Shown here piece after piece: positions 27,716 through 36,716 of a stretch of DNA of 64,000 bases. Position 1 is the stretch's first letter. Every line of letters begins with the position of its first letter. Source of the stretch: Lysinibacillus sp. PLM2 (lineage in GTDB: Bacteria > Bacillota > Bacilli > Bacillales_A > Planococcaceae); contig AP025689.1 of the NCBI GenBank assembly GCA_023168345.1, positions 432,001 through 496,000 of the forward strand, read 5' to 3'. The notes beneath the pieces were generated by a model. That model searched no databases, was not told where the DNA came from, and saw only the letters and a list, made by a program, of their open reading frames with translations. A program made the translations under genes and the position numbers.

Positions 27716-29286
27716 TGAAGGTATTAGATGCTTCAAGTTTCCATGATGGTCTTGGGCGCAACTTAAACTTACTAACAAGACTAGAGACGGAAATGAAAAC
27801 CATTGAAACGGCCATTCAAGGACTCATACAGTTAGAAGAATCTTTAAAGGGGAGAGGTGGCAATGCAATACGTGCATTTTATACAGATTGCCATCTGCCC
27901 TTTTTGCAATTTTTCTATTTGTTTAAAAATAGTTTCCAAGATGTGCTCACACAAATGGAAGCAGCACTTAATACGCTAGAACCTGATGCATCCGGTTATA
28001 TTCATCAAGGATATTTAGAGAGCGAGGTCGAACAAGGCCTAAGCAACGTGAAAGATGTGACAGAAACCCTAACAAGTGAAACGAATAGTATTATGAGGGA
28101 AGTTTCGGATATTGTATCTTTGCCGAATATAGATGACAGCGAGGTCCAATCGGAAATTCAAGCGGCAGAACTTCATCGTGATACGACGATTGATGATTTA
28201 ATTGCTTTTGATAGTAGTCAAACGAGTGCACTTTCAATTGTGGAAAGTGACTTAATTGCAATGAACACATGGATTCGTGATCTTGAAACGATGATTACAG
28301 AGGGTTTAACCGACGTGAATTTTCCAGCCGAACACTGGGCGCAATATGCTAGCACAACCGCACTTCAAACAGCATTAACAAGCAGAACAAATGAAGTGGA
28401 TGAAGTTACAGGAGAGAGCCGAGAAGAAACTCCTGGAGATGTTACTTCTGCAGATGAAACGATAATGGGACATAAAGAAGACGTTGCAAATATGAAGCGA
28501 TTTAGCACGGCTGTCAATGGTGCGGTAGAAAGCTTCGGACTGTTTATGGCGGGAAAGAATGCCGGACTTAAAATGGAATTGGTTCGGGATACAAAAACGG
28601 GGAGGAACGTTTATCGCCTGGTAGCTAGTGAAAAGGCATTGCAATATTTAAGAGTGACGATTGATGCGCAAGCGAGACGTCAGTTAAATTACAAGCTTCC
28701 TAAAGGAAATAAATCATGGAAACCAAAACATTATCAGCAACAGGCAAACAATCGTGCGATCTTGAAATACGGTACAAGAAAGCCAGGTACTTCTGGATGG
28801 TCAACAGTTGGTGAAGCAGCATTAAAAGACCACTCCTCCCTCGCTTACTGGAATGACAAAGCAACGATTACTGAAAAAGCGAAAACAGTTGGGAAAGCAA
28901 CTCTCTCAGGGACTGGGAAAGCATTCAAAGATATCGTAGATGTAAAAGGAATCTTTACTAATGGATATGCAAAAGGCTTTACGAAAGCGTTAGGTCCTAT
29001 ATCTGCAGGATTGAATTATTATAGTAATTATCATAATGCAGTCGATGATGGGTTAACAGGTGCAAAGGCGCATGCTAGGGCAACGGTGGATACAGCCATT
29101 GATACAGCAGTTGGTGGAGCTGTTCAAGCAGCAAGTGTTGCATTATTTACTGCAGCTGTTCCAATTCCTGGAGTAGGTACTGCTATTGGAATCGGAGTTG
29201 GGCTATTCGTAAACGGTATGTTAAACAAGAAAAACAAAAAAACAGGGGAATCAGCCATGGACAAAATTAAAGGTTGGTTCCACTAA
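27715..29286 (+). CDS. LXG-domain toxin 1 with glycine-rich hydrophobic C-terminal domain
   Basis: This 523-residue effector has an LXG domain at residues 1-230 (MKVLDASSFHDGLGRNLN at the start; FPAEHWAQ near its end). A polar linker follows, then a basic region (about 300-420). The C-terminal domain (about 425-515) is glycine- and alanine-rich and hydrophobic, e.g. TAIDTAVGGAVQAASVALFT and IPGVGTAIGIGVGLFVNGML, like glycine-zipper membrane-acting toxins. Membrane permeabilisation is inferred, not shown. AGGAGG precedes the ATG. The next gene encodes a polytopic membrane protein, the expected form of immunity against a membrane-acting toxin. Confidence 0.85.
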   Translation: MKVLDASSFHDGLGRNLNLLTRLETEMKTIETAIQGLIQLEESLKGRGGNAIRAFYTDCHLPFLQFFYLFKNSFQDVLTQMEAALNTLEPDASGYIHQGYLESEVEQGLSNVKDVTETLTSETNSIMREVSDIVSLPNIDDSEVQSEIQAAELHRDTTIDDLIAFDSSQTSALSIVESDLIAMNTWIRDLETMITEGLTDVNFPAEHWAQYASTTALQTALTSRTNEVDEVTGESREETPGDVTSADETIMGHKEDVANMKRFSTAVNGAVESFGLFMAGKNAGLKMELVRDTKTGRNVYRLVASEKALQYLRVTIDAQARRQLNYKLPKGNKSWKPKHYQQQANNRAILKYGTRKPGTSGWSTVGEAALKDHSSLAYWNDKATITEKAKTVGKATLSGTGKAFKDIVDVKGIFTNGYAKGFTKALGPISAGLNYYSNYHNAVDDGLTGAKAHARATVDTAIDTAVGGAVQAASVALFTAAVPIPGVGTAIGIGVGLFVNGMLNKKNKKTGESAMDKIKGWFH

Positions 29287-29307
29287 CCAGATGGAGGCAT
29301 GAATCCC

Positions 29308-30096
29308 ATGTTCAATCAATTATCCGAAGAAGATTTTGCCGTCTTACGAGGACCACTAGAATCTGGTAGACAAAGTCCGACGTCACTAGCTACTACATTA
29401 ATTTTGGGGATTTTTCTACAAGCGCTTATTTTTTATTTAACTTATTATGTGGCAGCAGAGTATACGGTCTATCCAAATGTGGACACCATTTTCACGATTC
29501 ATTTCTGGTTAACTGCGGTATTTATAGTATTATCGATACTCTTTGGGATTCCAGCAGTATTTAAAATGCACGAAAAGTTTCAATATTTTTTATCCATTGT
29601 GATTTCTCAAAACTTATCCGTCCTTATTTATTTAGCTGCACTGTTTATGTTAGGGGAAGAAGAAGGAGCGTCAAGTGAGTCACTACTATCGTTCACATGG
29701 ATTACTCTTATCATTGGAGCATTATTATTTATCGCAACGTTTATGCGCTTCCTTGTCCTACTAAAGAAAGGGCACTACCGTAAAGGTACGAGAGCGGACG
29801 AATTGCGCGGAAAGTTTGAAACGATGTCTTATATCCCCATGGCCATTATTGGTGGAATTGGTCTTGTGTTTTTAATCCAATTTGTGATGAAAATGGGTAG
29901 CTCAAATTTTTTTGATACATTGATGTTTGTCTTTTTACCGATTGCTATTTTTTACACAATGATCTTCGTGTTACCAGAGCAACTTGTGATGCTGTATTGT
30001 AAGTTTCGATTTAAAAGCTTCAATTTTGATGAACGTGGATACCTTTATACAAGCGCCTCAACTAATAGGGGCACCGGAAAGAAAGTGATGAAGTAA
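29308..30096 (+). CDS. Polytopic membrane protein, candidate immunity to LXG toxin 1
   Basis: Product of 262 residues from ATG 29308 (GGAGG ten bases upstream; ATG 29299 overlaps the ribosome site). It has about six transmembrane helices: about 30-50, 65-85, 94-113, 129-150, 178-198 and 205-225, with a cytosolic basic tail. No catalytic motif is seen. It immediately follows the gene for a glycine-rich toxin, and immunity proteins against membrane-acting toxins are often multi-pass membrane proteins. Function is inferred from context only. Confidence 0.6.
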   Translation: MFNQLSEEDFAVLRGPLESGRQSPTSLATTLILGIFLQALIFYLTYYVAAEYTVYPNVDTIFTIHFWLTAVFIVLSILFGIPAVFKMHEKFQYFLSIVISQNLSVLIYLAALFMLGEEEGASSESLLSFTWITLIIGALLFIATFMRFLVLLKKGHYRKGTRADELRGKFETMSYIPMAIIGGIGLVFLIQFVMKMGSSNFFDTLMFVFLPIAIFYTMIFVLPEQLVMLYCKFRFKSFNFDERGYLYTSASTNRGTGKKVMK

Positions 30097-30132
30097 AAGT
30101 GAATATAAAATAATGAAGTTAGGGTGACTAAA

Positions 30133-30588
30133 ATGGAAACACGCTCATTGCAATTCGATCATTTAATTACATTTCAAACGAGAGATGTCAAAGAAAATTG
30201 GCTTGAAGGGGTTAAAGTATTGGAAGATTTCCCTTTAAATCATGAAATCTATAAAAATGGCCCAGTTTTTTTCTCCTTTGAAGCCGATTCAAGTCAAGGG
30301 AATGAGGGGCTCTTCACCTATTATTTACCGATAAATGAGGAAGTGGAATTTGAAGAAGACATTACGGATTTCGCTTATTTAAATCAATTTCGGTTAGAGA
30401 GGGCTTTGTTATTACGTCAAGCACAGAATGAAGTTGATTTTAATGCAGCGTACAACAAAATACAGGATTATGCAAAAGCGCAAAATTTACCGACTGAGGA
30501 TTCATTTGTTTGTGTGTTACTCGAAGTTTATGGGGAATACATGATTGATTTATATGTTCCATTGAAAGATCGGAGCGGTGTCCAATGA
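30133..30588 (+). CDS. DUF5085-like protein A (LXG-locus accessory)
   Basis: This 151-residue cytosolic alpha/beta protein (METRSLQFDHLITFQTRDVK start) resembles DUF5085, found beside LXG toxins in Bacillales. ATG 30133 follows AGGGTG; GTG 30124 is an in-frame alternative that overlaps that site. It is translationally coupled to the next paralogue (ATGA overlap). DUF5085 proteins are thought to act as chaperones or targeting partners of LXG effectors. Confidence 0.65.
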   Translation: METRSLQFDHLITFQTRDVKENWLEGVKVLEDFPLNHEIYKNGPVFFSFEADSSQGNEGLFTYYLPINEEVEFEEDITDFAYLNQFRLERALLLRQAQNEVDFNAAYNKIQDYAKAQNLPTEDSFVCVLLEVYGEYMIDLYVPLKDRSGVQ

Positions 30589-31061
30589 TCGTTGAAAATC
30601 ATCAGATTACTTATCGGAACGTGGCTTCGAAATACTATAATTTTGTACCAGAAGAAATTGAACTCGCTTTCTCAGACTTTGATCAAACCCTAGAGGAATA
30701 TGGATTTCATGTGGAGGATCATTTATTTTTTGCAATTATTAGTGATCCAACTGCACCCGTAATGACGGCGGAAATTTTCCGTCCTATTGAAGAAAGTGAT
30801 TTTTCTGCAATGCCAGATTCGGAAGACATCCGCTTTAGAAGTTATTTTTCTGTGAATCGTATGATTTCTACGAGAATTAAGGATCAGTTTGATGAACAAT
30901 CACAAACGAAATATTGGGAACTTGCCCAGTATATACAGGGACATAAATTGATTCAAAGTAGCCCTGTTTTCGTAGAGTTCAAACGTAGCCATTCAGGAGT
31001 TGCTTATGTGGAAATGAGTGTTGGAGTATCGGAAGGATTACGTTCTCCGTCCATTCCTTAG
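30585..31061 (+). CDS. DUF5085-like protein B (LXG-locus accessory)
   Basis: A 158-residue protein related in layout to its upstream neighbour (MIVENHQITYRNVASKYYNF start, two alpha/beta halves, FVEFKRSHSGVAYVEMSVGV near the end). It starts in the last codon of the previous gene, so the two are made together and may form a heterodimer. The next gene is LXG toxin 2, which it may help deliver. Confidence 0.65.
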   Translation: MIVENHQITYRNVASKYYNFVPEEIELAFSDFDQTLEEYGFHVEDHLFFAIISDPTAPVMTAEIFRPIEESDFSAMPDSEDIRFRSYFSVNRMISTRIKDQFDEQSQTKYWELAQYIQGHKLIQSSPVFVEFKRSHSGVAYVEMSVGVSEGLRSPSIP

Positions 31062-31084
31062 TCTAATAATTAGAAGGTGATGCA

Positions 31085-32653
31085 ATGAAGGTATTAGATG
31101 TAAATACGTTTCAACAAGGGCTCGAAAGAAATCTAAACCGATTAACTCGACTCGAAACTGAAATGAAGCAGATTGAAATTACCATAAAAGGCCTCACAAA
31201 CCTGGAAGAGTCACTTAAAGGGCAAGGTGGAGAAGCATTACGTGGATATTACGAAAACTGCCACTTACCCTTGCTCGAATTTTTCAACACCTTTAAGGCT
31301 AGTTTTACAACTGTACTTCAAGAAATGTCATCAGCCCTTTCAACACTTGAACCAGATCTATCCGGTTATATCCGTCAGGAAGCATTAGAAGGTGAAGTTG
31401 AGCAAGGCTTAAACAATGCGAATCAAGTGACAGAAGAGCTGACGAATGAAACGAATCAAATTATGAATCAAGTTTGCGATATTGTGAGTTTACCAAATTT
31501 AGATGATAGTGAAGTGCAAGCTGAGGTGCTTAACGCGAAATCTCACCGTGATCAAACCGTAGAACAATTAAATACCTTTGACTTAACGCAAACAATGGCT
31601 TTAGCGACCATTCAAAACGACCTTTTACTGATGCAAACATGGATTTCAAACATTGAATCGATGATGACTGAAGGTGTGACGGATGTGAACTTCCCAGCTG
31701 AGCAGTGGAAGGCATTTGCAAGCCAAAATCCACTTATGATTCAACTTGCAGCACGAACACAGTCTATGGACAGCATAATCGGCATGAATCCGCTGCTAAC
31801 ACCAGGGATGATTGGTGAGGCAAATCCGTATTCATTATCAAGCATTCAACTCAATGGTCAACTTCCTCAATACAATTTTGGTATCCAAGGAACAACAGTA
31901 TCGACGAACTTTGTTTCATTTATGGAAAAACGAGAAGAAGAAATCGCAAAGGAGCTATCTTGCCCTGCCCCAACAGATGTGGATGAGGTCAAAGAAGAAG
32001 AAAATAAATTATTAGCATTTTTAGGGGATATTGGAAACGGTGCTGTTGAATTAGGAAAAGGCGCTCTAAATGTAGGAAAAGAAGTAGCGGATTTTTTAAT
32101 TTTGGATGATATCAATACGATAATGGATGAAGATGCATCAGGCGTTGACAAAGGGATTGCCATAGCTTCCATTATTCCTGTTGGAAAAGTTTTGAAAGGT
32201 GCCAAACTAGTTGATAATATTATAGATAGTGATGTGGGTGATGTTGTTAAGAAAAGTAATGTCGATGATGTGGTTGATAAGGGTAAGGTTAATGCAGTTC
32301 TCAATAATGGTAGAGCAACTGTTGATGCAATTAAATCAAATCCTACTGCTTTCAAAGGGAAATCAGCAGATGAAATCGCTCAAATGCTAAAAAATGAAGG
32401 ATACGACGTTACTGTAAAAGACTCCACTAAATCAAGTTCAGGAGCAAAAATTATCAAGATAAATAATACTGGCGGAGATAGGAATATTACTCAAGTTCAA
32501 GTATCACCTGGAGGTGGGAGACACGGAGGAAGTCCATATGTAAAAATTAGTACGAACGACCAAGGGATCATAAAGGTAGTTGATGGAGCTGAAAGTGCAT
32601 ATAAGACGGATGGAAAAGAAACAGCAACAATAATCTTCACAGGAGGTAATTAA
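31085..32653 (+). CDS. LXG-domain toxin 2 with distinct C-terminal toxin domain
   Basis: The 522-residue effector has a 1-230 LXG domain that is a clear paralogue of toxin 1 (same MKVLD start, RLETEMK, LEESLKG and NFPAEQW landmarks). Residues about 240-310 are a linker. About 320-400 is a second helical part (LGKGALNVGKEVADFLILDD) with a pre-toxin look. The last about 110 residues form a separate domain: KSADEIAQMLKNEGYDVTVK, then STKSSSGAKIIKINN and SPGGGRHGGSPYVKIS, ending in TIIFTGGN. I do not recognise this domain. Size and residue pattern are compatible with a small RNase-like toxin, which is only a guess. The immunity gene ribosome site lies in its last codons. Confidence 0.85.
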   Translation: MKVLDVNTFQQGLERNLNRLTRLETEMKQIEITIKGLTNLEESLKGQGGEALRGYYENCHLPLLEFFNTFKASFTTVLQEMSSALSTLEPDLSGYIRQEALEGEVEQGLNNANQVTEELTNETNQIMNQVCDIVSLPNLDDSEVQAEVLNAKSHRDQTVEQLNTFDLTQTMALATIQNDLLLMQTWISNIESMMTEGVTDVNFPAEQWKAFASQNPLMIQLAARTQSMDSIIGMNPLLTPGMIGEANPYSLSSIQLNGQLPQYNFGIQGTTVSTNFVSFMEKREEEIAKELSCPAPTDVDEVKEEENKLLAFLGDIGNGAVELGKGALNVGKEVADFLILDDINTIMDEDASGVDKGIAIASIIPVGKVLKGAKLVDNIIDSDVGDVVKKSNVDDVVDKGKVNAVLNNGRATVDAIKSNPTAFKGKSADEIAQMLKNEGYDVTVKDSTKSSSGAKIIKINNTGGDRNITQVQVSPGGGRHGGSPYVKISTNDQGIIKVVDGAESAYKTDGKETATIIFTGGN

Positions 32654-32655
32654 CT

Positions 32656-33087
32656 ATGGTGTTATTGAATGCCCCCATTGTTCCGTGGGAGGAAATGGGT
32701 GGAATAAAACTCTACAGTCATATCAGCGAATTTTATGACATTATTAATAATCTCAATGATGCTGATGCTCTGTTAGGGAAATCTCTAGTGAGATATGAAA
32801 TTAAAGATGAAGTTTACTTGTGGTTCAATTTATTCAATGGGAAATTATTCAAAATTACTGCATTGAAGAACTATACTGGAAAGTTATTTGATGTAATATA
32901 TATTGGTATGCCTATTGATGAGGTTTTGGAAATAGAGCCAAGCTTCGAATACGATGATTTTGAAGAAGTATATTGTAGTCCTAAAGGGATTTATATTGAG
33001 ACTGACCCTGTTGAAAATACGGTATTATGGATTTCCGTATACATTAAGGAAATTGATAATGAGGATTTTGACAAAGGGAACTGGTAA
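32656..33087 (+). CDS. Candidate immunity protein to LXG toxin 2
   Basis: A 143-residue acidic, soluble protein. A perfect AGGAGGT ribosome site lies within the final codons of toxin 2, two bases before that gene ends, so the pair is tightly coupled. The sequence is beta-rich (LVRYEIKDEVYLWFNLFNGK, YIGMPIDEVLEIEP) with a strongly acidic C-terminus. No known family is recognised. An immunity role is inferred from position, size and charge opposite to the basic toxin domain. Confidence 0.7.
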   Translation: MVLLNAPIVPWEEMGGIKLYSHISEFYDIINNLNDADALLGKSLVRYEIKDEVYLWFNLFNGKLFKITALKNYTGKLFDVIYIGMPIDEVLEIEPSFEYDDFEEVYCSPKGIYIETDPVENTVLWISVYIKEIDNEDFDKGNW

Positions 33088-33092
33088 AAGAA

Positions 33093-33185
33093 ATGAGGAG
33101 AGATACATTACTAGAATTAATTTCCCTAATGAAGAATTTATATGGATTTTTCGGAGGAAAGCCTGGTTATCAAATATTGGGATAA
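33093..33185 (+). CDS. 30-codon open frame after the toxin 2 immunity gene, possible remnant
   Basis: It reads MRRDTLLELISLMKNLYGFF, then ten more residues before TAA. The composition is protein-like, with an amphipathic helix followed by a glycine turn, but there is no good ribosome site. It could be the start of a deleted gene or an orphan immunity remnant. Confidence 0.3.
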   Translation: MRRDTLLELISLMKNLYGFFGGKPGYQILG

Positions 33186-33216
33186 TAGGAAGCATATAAA
33201 TAATAATCTTCCATTT

Positions 33217-33245
33217 AGACCTTGAAATTATTCAAGGTCTTTTTT
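33217..33245 (+). terminator. Terminator ending the type VII effector operon
   Basis: The perfect stem AGACCTTGAA / TTCAAGGTCT with a 4-nt loop is followed by TTTTT. Confidence 0.92.
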
Positions 33246-33576
33246 CATGGTTTATCGGATACGGAGTGTCAAACAAACCGCTTGTTAGTAACAGAATAGT
33301 GGTAACTCATGTAATCCCTTTATGATGTATCTACAAATTATATAAGACGTACCATCTCTTTAAAACGTATGACCTATTAATATATGCTACCTAATGATTT
33401 AATCATAATACATCAGTTACTACCATATCTTGAATTTTTTAAGGTATATATAGGGTTCCAGTGTCTCAAGCATTAGAATTCACAGAAAGATTGATATTAA
33501 TGCAATATACCTTCTCCTCACACTCATTCGACTTTTTGCATATTGTAATAAAAGTCGAATAATGGGGGAAGGAAGT
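33246..33576. other. AT-rich spacer, no gene seen
   Basis: No reading frame or RNA fold is convincing. The part next to 33577 presumably carries the promoter of the PhoD-like gene. Confidence 0.5.
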
Positions 33577-35628
33577 ATGACTTCTTTACAGTTTCCTGCT
33601 CTATTAGCTGGCCCGATGTTGCGTCGAGTGGAGTCTTCACAAATTAATATTTGGGTAGCCACTAGTAAAAACTTCACTATTACAGCAGAGTTGTTTGCTA
33701 CAATGCCAAATTCAGATTCATCGAAGAAAATCCCAACTACAACCAGAACCGAAACCATTCCCTTTGGAAAACACCTATTTATACATCTAATCAAAATTAA
33801 CCCCAAAAGCAACTCATTTCCTTCTAATCAATTCATTGGCTATAATTTACATTTTCAAAGCGAGGAACAATCCTTTGATTTAGGGGATTTAGATTTACTG
33901 AATCCATCGAATCCAGATGGTATTGTTTATCGTTCTTTCAACTATCCAAGCTTTTATATACCTGAACTAAACTCAGGTGATCCCCAAAGATTTCTCTATG
34001 GATCTTGCCGAAAAATCCATGGAGAGGGAGAAGACGCTTTACTAGAGGTTGATACAATGCTTAATACAGAAAGTGAAAATGTGAGAAATCGTCCACAAGC
34101 TATTTTTTTAATGGGTGACCAAATTTATGCTGATGATGTGCCAGATTCATTGTTTCTACCAATACTAGAGATTGGGAAATCGTTAATTGGAGCTGAAGAA
34201 GATTTAACTGCTATCGACAATCGAATAACAACGAAACCTTCGATTGATAAGGTAAATGGACGAAAAGAAATCATAAAAAATCTAGCCAAGTTTACTTCCT
34301 CCAATAGCTATAATCATTTAATGACATTTTCTGACTATGCAGCTATGTACTTCTTTTCATGGAGTCCTGCATTATGGAAAGTGGCAGAAGACGGGCAATT
34401 ACTTAAAACATTTGAAGAAGTAGAAGAAAAAGGGCAACTCTATCTAAAATCGAAAAGTGAAAAATTAAGAAAGCTAGAAAGATCAAGATTACAAAAACGA
34501 TATTCAGAACAAGAAATATTGACTAAAAAATATAAGTCAACTGTCCCGAAAATGAGAAGATTACTAGCGAATATTCCATCTTATATGATTTTTGATGACC
34601 ATGATATTACTGATGATTGGAATATTACGTTGGACTGGAAAGAGTCGGTGAAGCAATCCCCATTAGGAAAACATGTCGTGGCAAATGGTTTAACGGCTTT
34701 TTTTGCGTTTCAGGGGTGGGGTAATCAGCCCGATGCGTTCGATAGTGCGTTTATTGACACGATAAAACGACACTTCCAACATCTTACGAATGGTCAGATG
34801 ATAAATGATTATGATTCTTGGATTGAGTTAGTATGGCAATTTCAACCTTGGCATTTTGTTGCACCAACATATCCGAAAGCCGTTTTTTTAGACACTAGAA
34901 CCATGAGGGAATATCAGGACTTACCGAAATCATTGTTGGATGATAATGGCTCCTATCCACCTCAGCTTGTCAACAATGATGAATTCAGCAAACTGACAGA
35001 CCAGCTTAAAGAAAGTGGATGGGTGAAGGGAAGTCCATTAATTTTAGTTTCTGCAACACCAGTGATTGGCTTTGAATTTATCGAAAGCATTGTTTCAAAC
35101 TATGTTGTTCCTCTCCAAATGTTAGGTGTAAAGGTCGAGTCTGTTTTTGATGTAGAGGCTTGGAGGTATAACGGGAAAGGAATTACCAAAATTCTCAATA
35201 CACTTAAAAAATGGACTCCAAATCAATGCATCATTTTATCAGGAGATGTACATTATAGTTTTGCAGCAAACTCAAGTTTTCAATTTTCTGATGGCCAAAG
35301 GTTGCAATTAAAGCAACTCACATCAAGCCCTTTTAATAATATGAGCTTTAAAAACCTTGGATTCATTGTGAAATTGGCGGCAACAATTGATTGGCTCAAA
35401 ATAAAAAATCAAACCCTCTACAGATATTGTAATTTGTTCTACCAAATCCAGAATGTCGATAAAAAAGATCTCCCAAAGGGAATATATCGATGGCAGGAAC
35501 GATTAACATATGACGCTATTGAAGGTTTTTCCATCATCGGAACGGATAATACGTTAGGTTATGTTTCGATTACAACAGATTATGTAGAAAATCAATTTCT
35601 TAAATATCGAGGAACAGCAAAAACGTAG
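33577..35628 (+). CDS. PhoD-like metallophosphatase/phosphodiesterase
   Basis: About 683 residues from ATG 33577, which follows GGGGGAAGG; ATG 33562 would overlap it. Metal-binding motifs of the PhoD superfamily are present in order: FLYGSCRKIHG, FLMGDQIYADD, MIFDDHDITDDWN and ILSGDVHYSFAANS. No signal peptide or Tat motif is seen, so unlike classical PhoD it is probably cytosolic. It would hydrolyse phosphate mono- or diesters with Ca2+/Fe3+-type metals. It stands alone between terminators. Confidence 0.88.
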   Translation: MTSLQFPALLAGPMLRRVESSQINIWVATSKNFTITAELFATMPNSDSSKKIPTTTRTETIPFGKHLFIHLIKINPKSNSFPSNQFIGYNLHFQSEEQSFDLGDLDLLNPSNPDGIVYRSFNYPSFYIPELNSGDPQRFLYGSCRKIHGEGEDALLEVDTMLNTESENVRNRPQAIFLMGDQIYADDVPDSLFLPILEIGKSLIGAEEDLTAIDNRITTKPSIDKVNGRKEIIKNLAKFTSSNSYNHLMTFSDYAAMYFFSWSPALWKVAEDGQLLKTFEEVEEKGQLYLKSKSEKLRKLERSRLQKRYSEQEILTKKYKSTVPKMRRLLANIPSYMIFDDHDITDDWNITLDWKESVKQSPLGKHVVANGLTAFFAFQGWGNQPDAFDSAFIDTIKRHFQHLTNGQMINDYDSWIELVWQFQPWHFVAPTYPKAVFLDTRTMREYQDLPKSLLDDNGSYPPQLVNNDEFSKLTDQLKESGWVKGSPLILVSATPVIGFEFIESIVSNYVVPLQMLGVKVESVFDVEAWRYNGKGITKILNTLKKWTPNQCIILSGDVHYSFAANSSFQFSDGQRLQLKQLTSSPFNNMSFKNLGFIVKLAATIDWLKIKNQTLYRYCNLFYQIQNVDKKDLPKGIYRWQERLTYDAIEGFSIIGTDNTLGYVSITTDYVENQFLKYRGTAKT

Positions 35629-35715
35629 GCTGCAATATGTAAATGAAAAGATGATTATAAGGTTGATATTAATAGTGAGGGAATTTGAAATTTTTAAGGA
35701 GTACTTTGTTTATTT

Positions 35716-35753
35716 AACCCTGATTAGCCAATGCTTATCAGGGTTACTTTTTT
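35716..35753 (+). terminator. Terminator after the PhoD-like gene
   Basis: AACCCTGATTAGC / GCTTATCAGGGTT stem with one T-T mismatch, followed by ACTTTTTT. Confidence 0.88.
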
Positions 35754-35841
35754 GTGAAAACCATTGCCTATCGAGAGTTGAATAAAAGAAGTATCTTATG
35801 CATTAAGACATGCACTTTTCGAAATGGTTTTAAGAAATATG

Positions 35842-35894
35842 AAAAAAATAGAAACAGCCGGTACTTCAGATTACTCTAAAATACTGACTGTTTC
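35842..35894 (-). terminator. Terminator after the lipoprotein gene (minus strand)
   Basis: GAAACAG and CTGTTTC pair, with further partial pairing inside (GGTACTT / AATACTG region). The A-rich stretch on the left gives a U-tract in minus-strand RNA. Confidence 0.6.
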
Positions 35895-35903
35895 AATCTC
35901 GTA

Positions 35904-36332
35904 CTATTTTAAAAATTCATCTTTACTTAAATCATCACCACTAACAACGTAATAGTTCCCGTCTAGTTCGTGTAATACCCAAACAAAATATACTTCATCA
36001 CCAAGATCAGCAGAAACTACAGCCCAGTTTTCACCGTATTCGTCCGTTAAAAATTCTGATGCCTCATCGATAATATTATTTTTGTTTACTTCTGTAATGT
36101 TCATTTTATCGATACCGCCAGCATCAACGGCCATTGATGCAATGTCATCCATCGCTTCTTCCTCATAACCAATGACATCTTCTTCAAAATGGGACATGAT
36201 TTTTACAAATGTTTCTGTATCATGGTCTACTGCTGCTTTATACAGATTTGCTACCGTTTGAGCTGGTCCTGATCCAGAGCAACCAACTAATAACACTAAT
36301 GATAGAAATAAAACTGGTAATAACTTTTTCAT
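35904..36332 (-). CDS. Lipoprotein, DUF4878-like
   Basis: This 142-residue lipoprotein has a signal peptide and lipobox LLVGC (Cys18), giving a membrane-anchored extracellular protein. The mature part (AQTVANLYKAAVDHDTETFV...WVLHELDGNYYVVSGDDLSK) resembles the NTF2-like DUF4878 lipoproteins of Firmicutes. The exact function is unknown. It is a single gene with its own terminator. Confidence 0.8.
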   Translation of the reverse strand: MKKLLPVLFLSLVLLVGCSGSGPAQTVANLYKAAVDHDTETFVKIMSHFEEDVIGYEEEAMDDIASMAVDAGGIDKMNITEVNKNNIIDEASEFLTDEYGENWAVVSADLGDEVYFVWVLHELDGNYYVVSGDDLSKDEFLK

Positions 36333-36670
36333 CTACTTAAACTCCTAACCAAATTTTATAGAGTAGAAGAGAAATTTCTCATGATTTTGTCATTAAATTC
36401 TTTCCATAATATGTTTTTATTAATAAATAAAATGAATTAGATAATAACAGGAAAACACTACTCCTTAACCTATTATAAGAATTAATTTGAAAGAAAATAG
36501 TCCTATATCTACAACAATCATCATTAGTTGTGCACATATTTCTTTAATCTTGGTAATAAGGAAATGTTGTTTAGGCGGTGAGTTTGAAGTTAATAAAGAT
36601 TGCCTAGTATTTAACTATGAAAACAAAAAGAGGGGACTCTTATAGGAATATCTTAAACTAATATATTAAA
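36333..36670. other. AT-rich spacer, no gene seen
   Basis: No long frame on either strand. A short open stretch near 36570-36650 has no ribosome site. The lipoprotein promoter should lie in the left part. Confidence 0.5.
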
Positions 36671-36705
36671 CAAAAAAACAAGAGCCAGTTTTAAATGGCT
36701 CTTGT
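36671..36705 (-). terminator. Terminator after yhgE (minus strand)
   Basis: The perfect stem ACAAGAGCCA / TGGCTCTTGT has an A-run on the left, which gives the U-tract in minus-strand RNA. Confidence 0.88.
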
Positions 36706-36716
36706 CATAGTTTTGA

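Noticed and set aside
33246-33576. Possible riboswitch before the PhoD-like gene
   Set aside because: No conserved riboswitch core or strong hairpin series was recognised; the region is only AT-rich.
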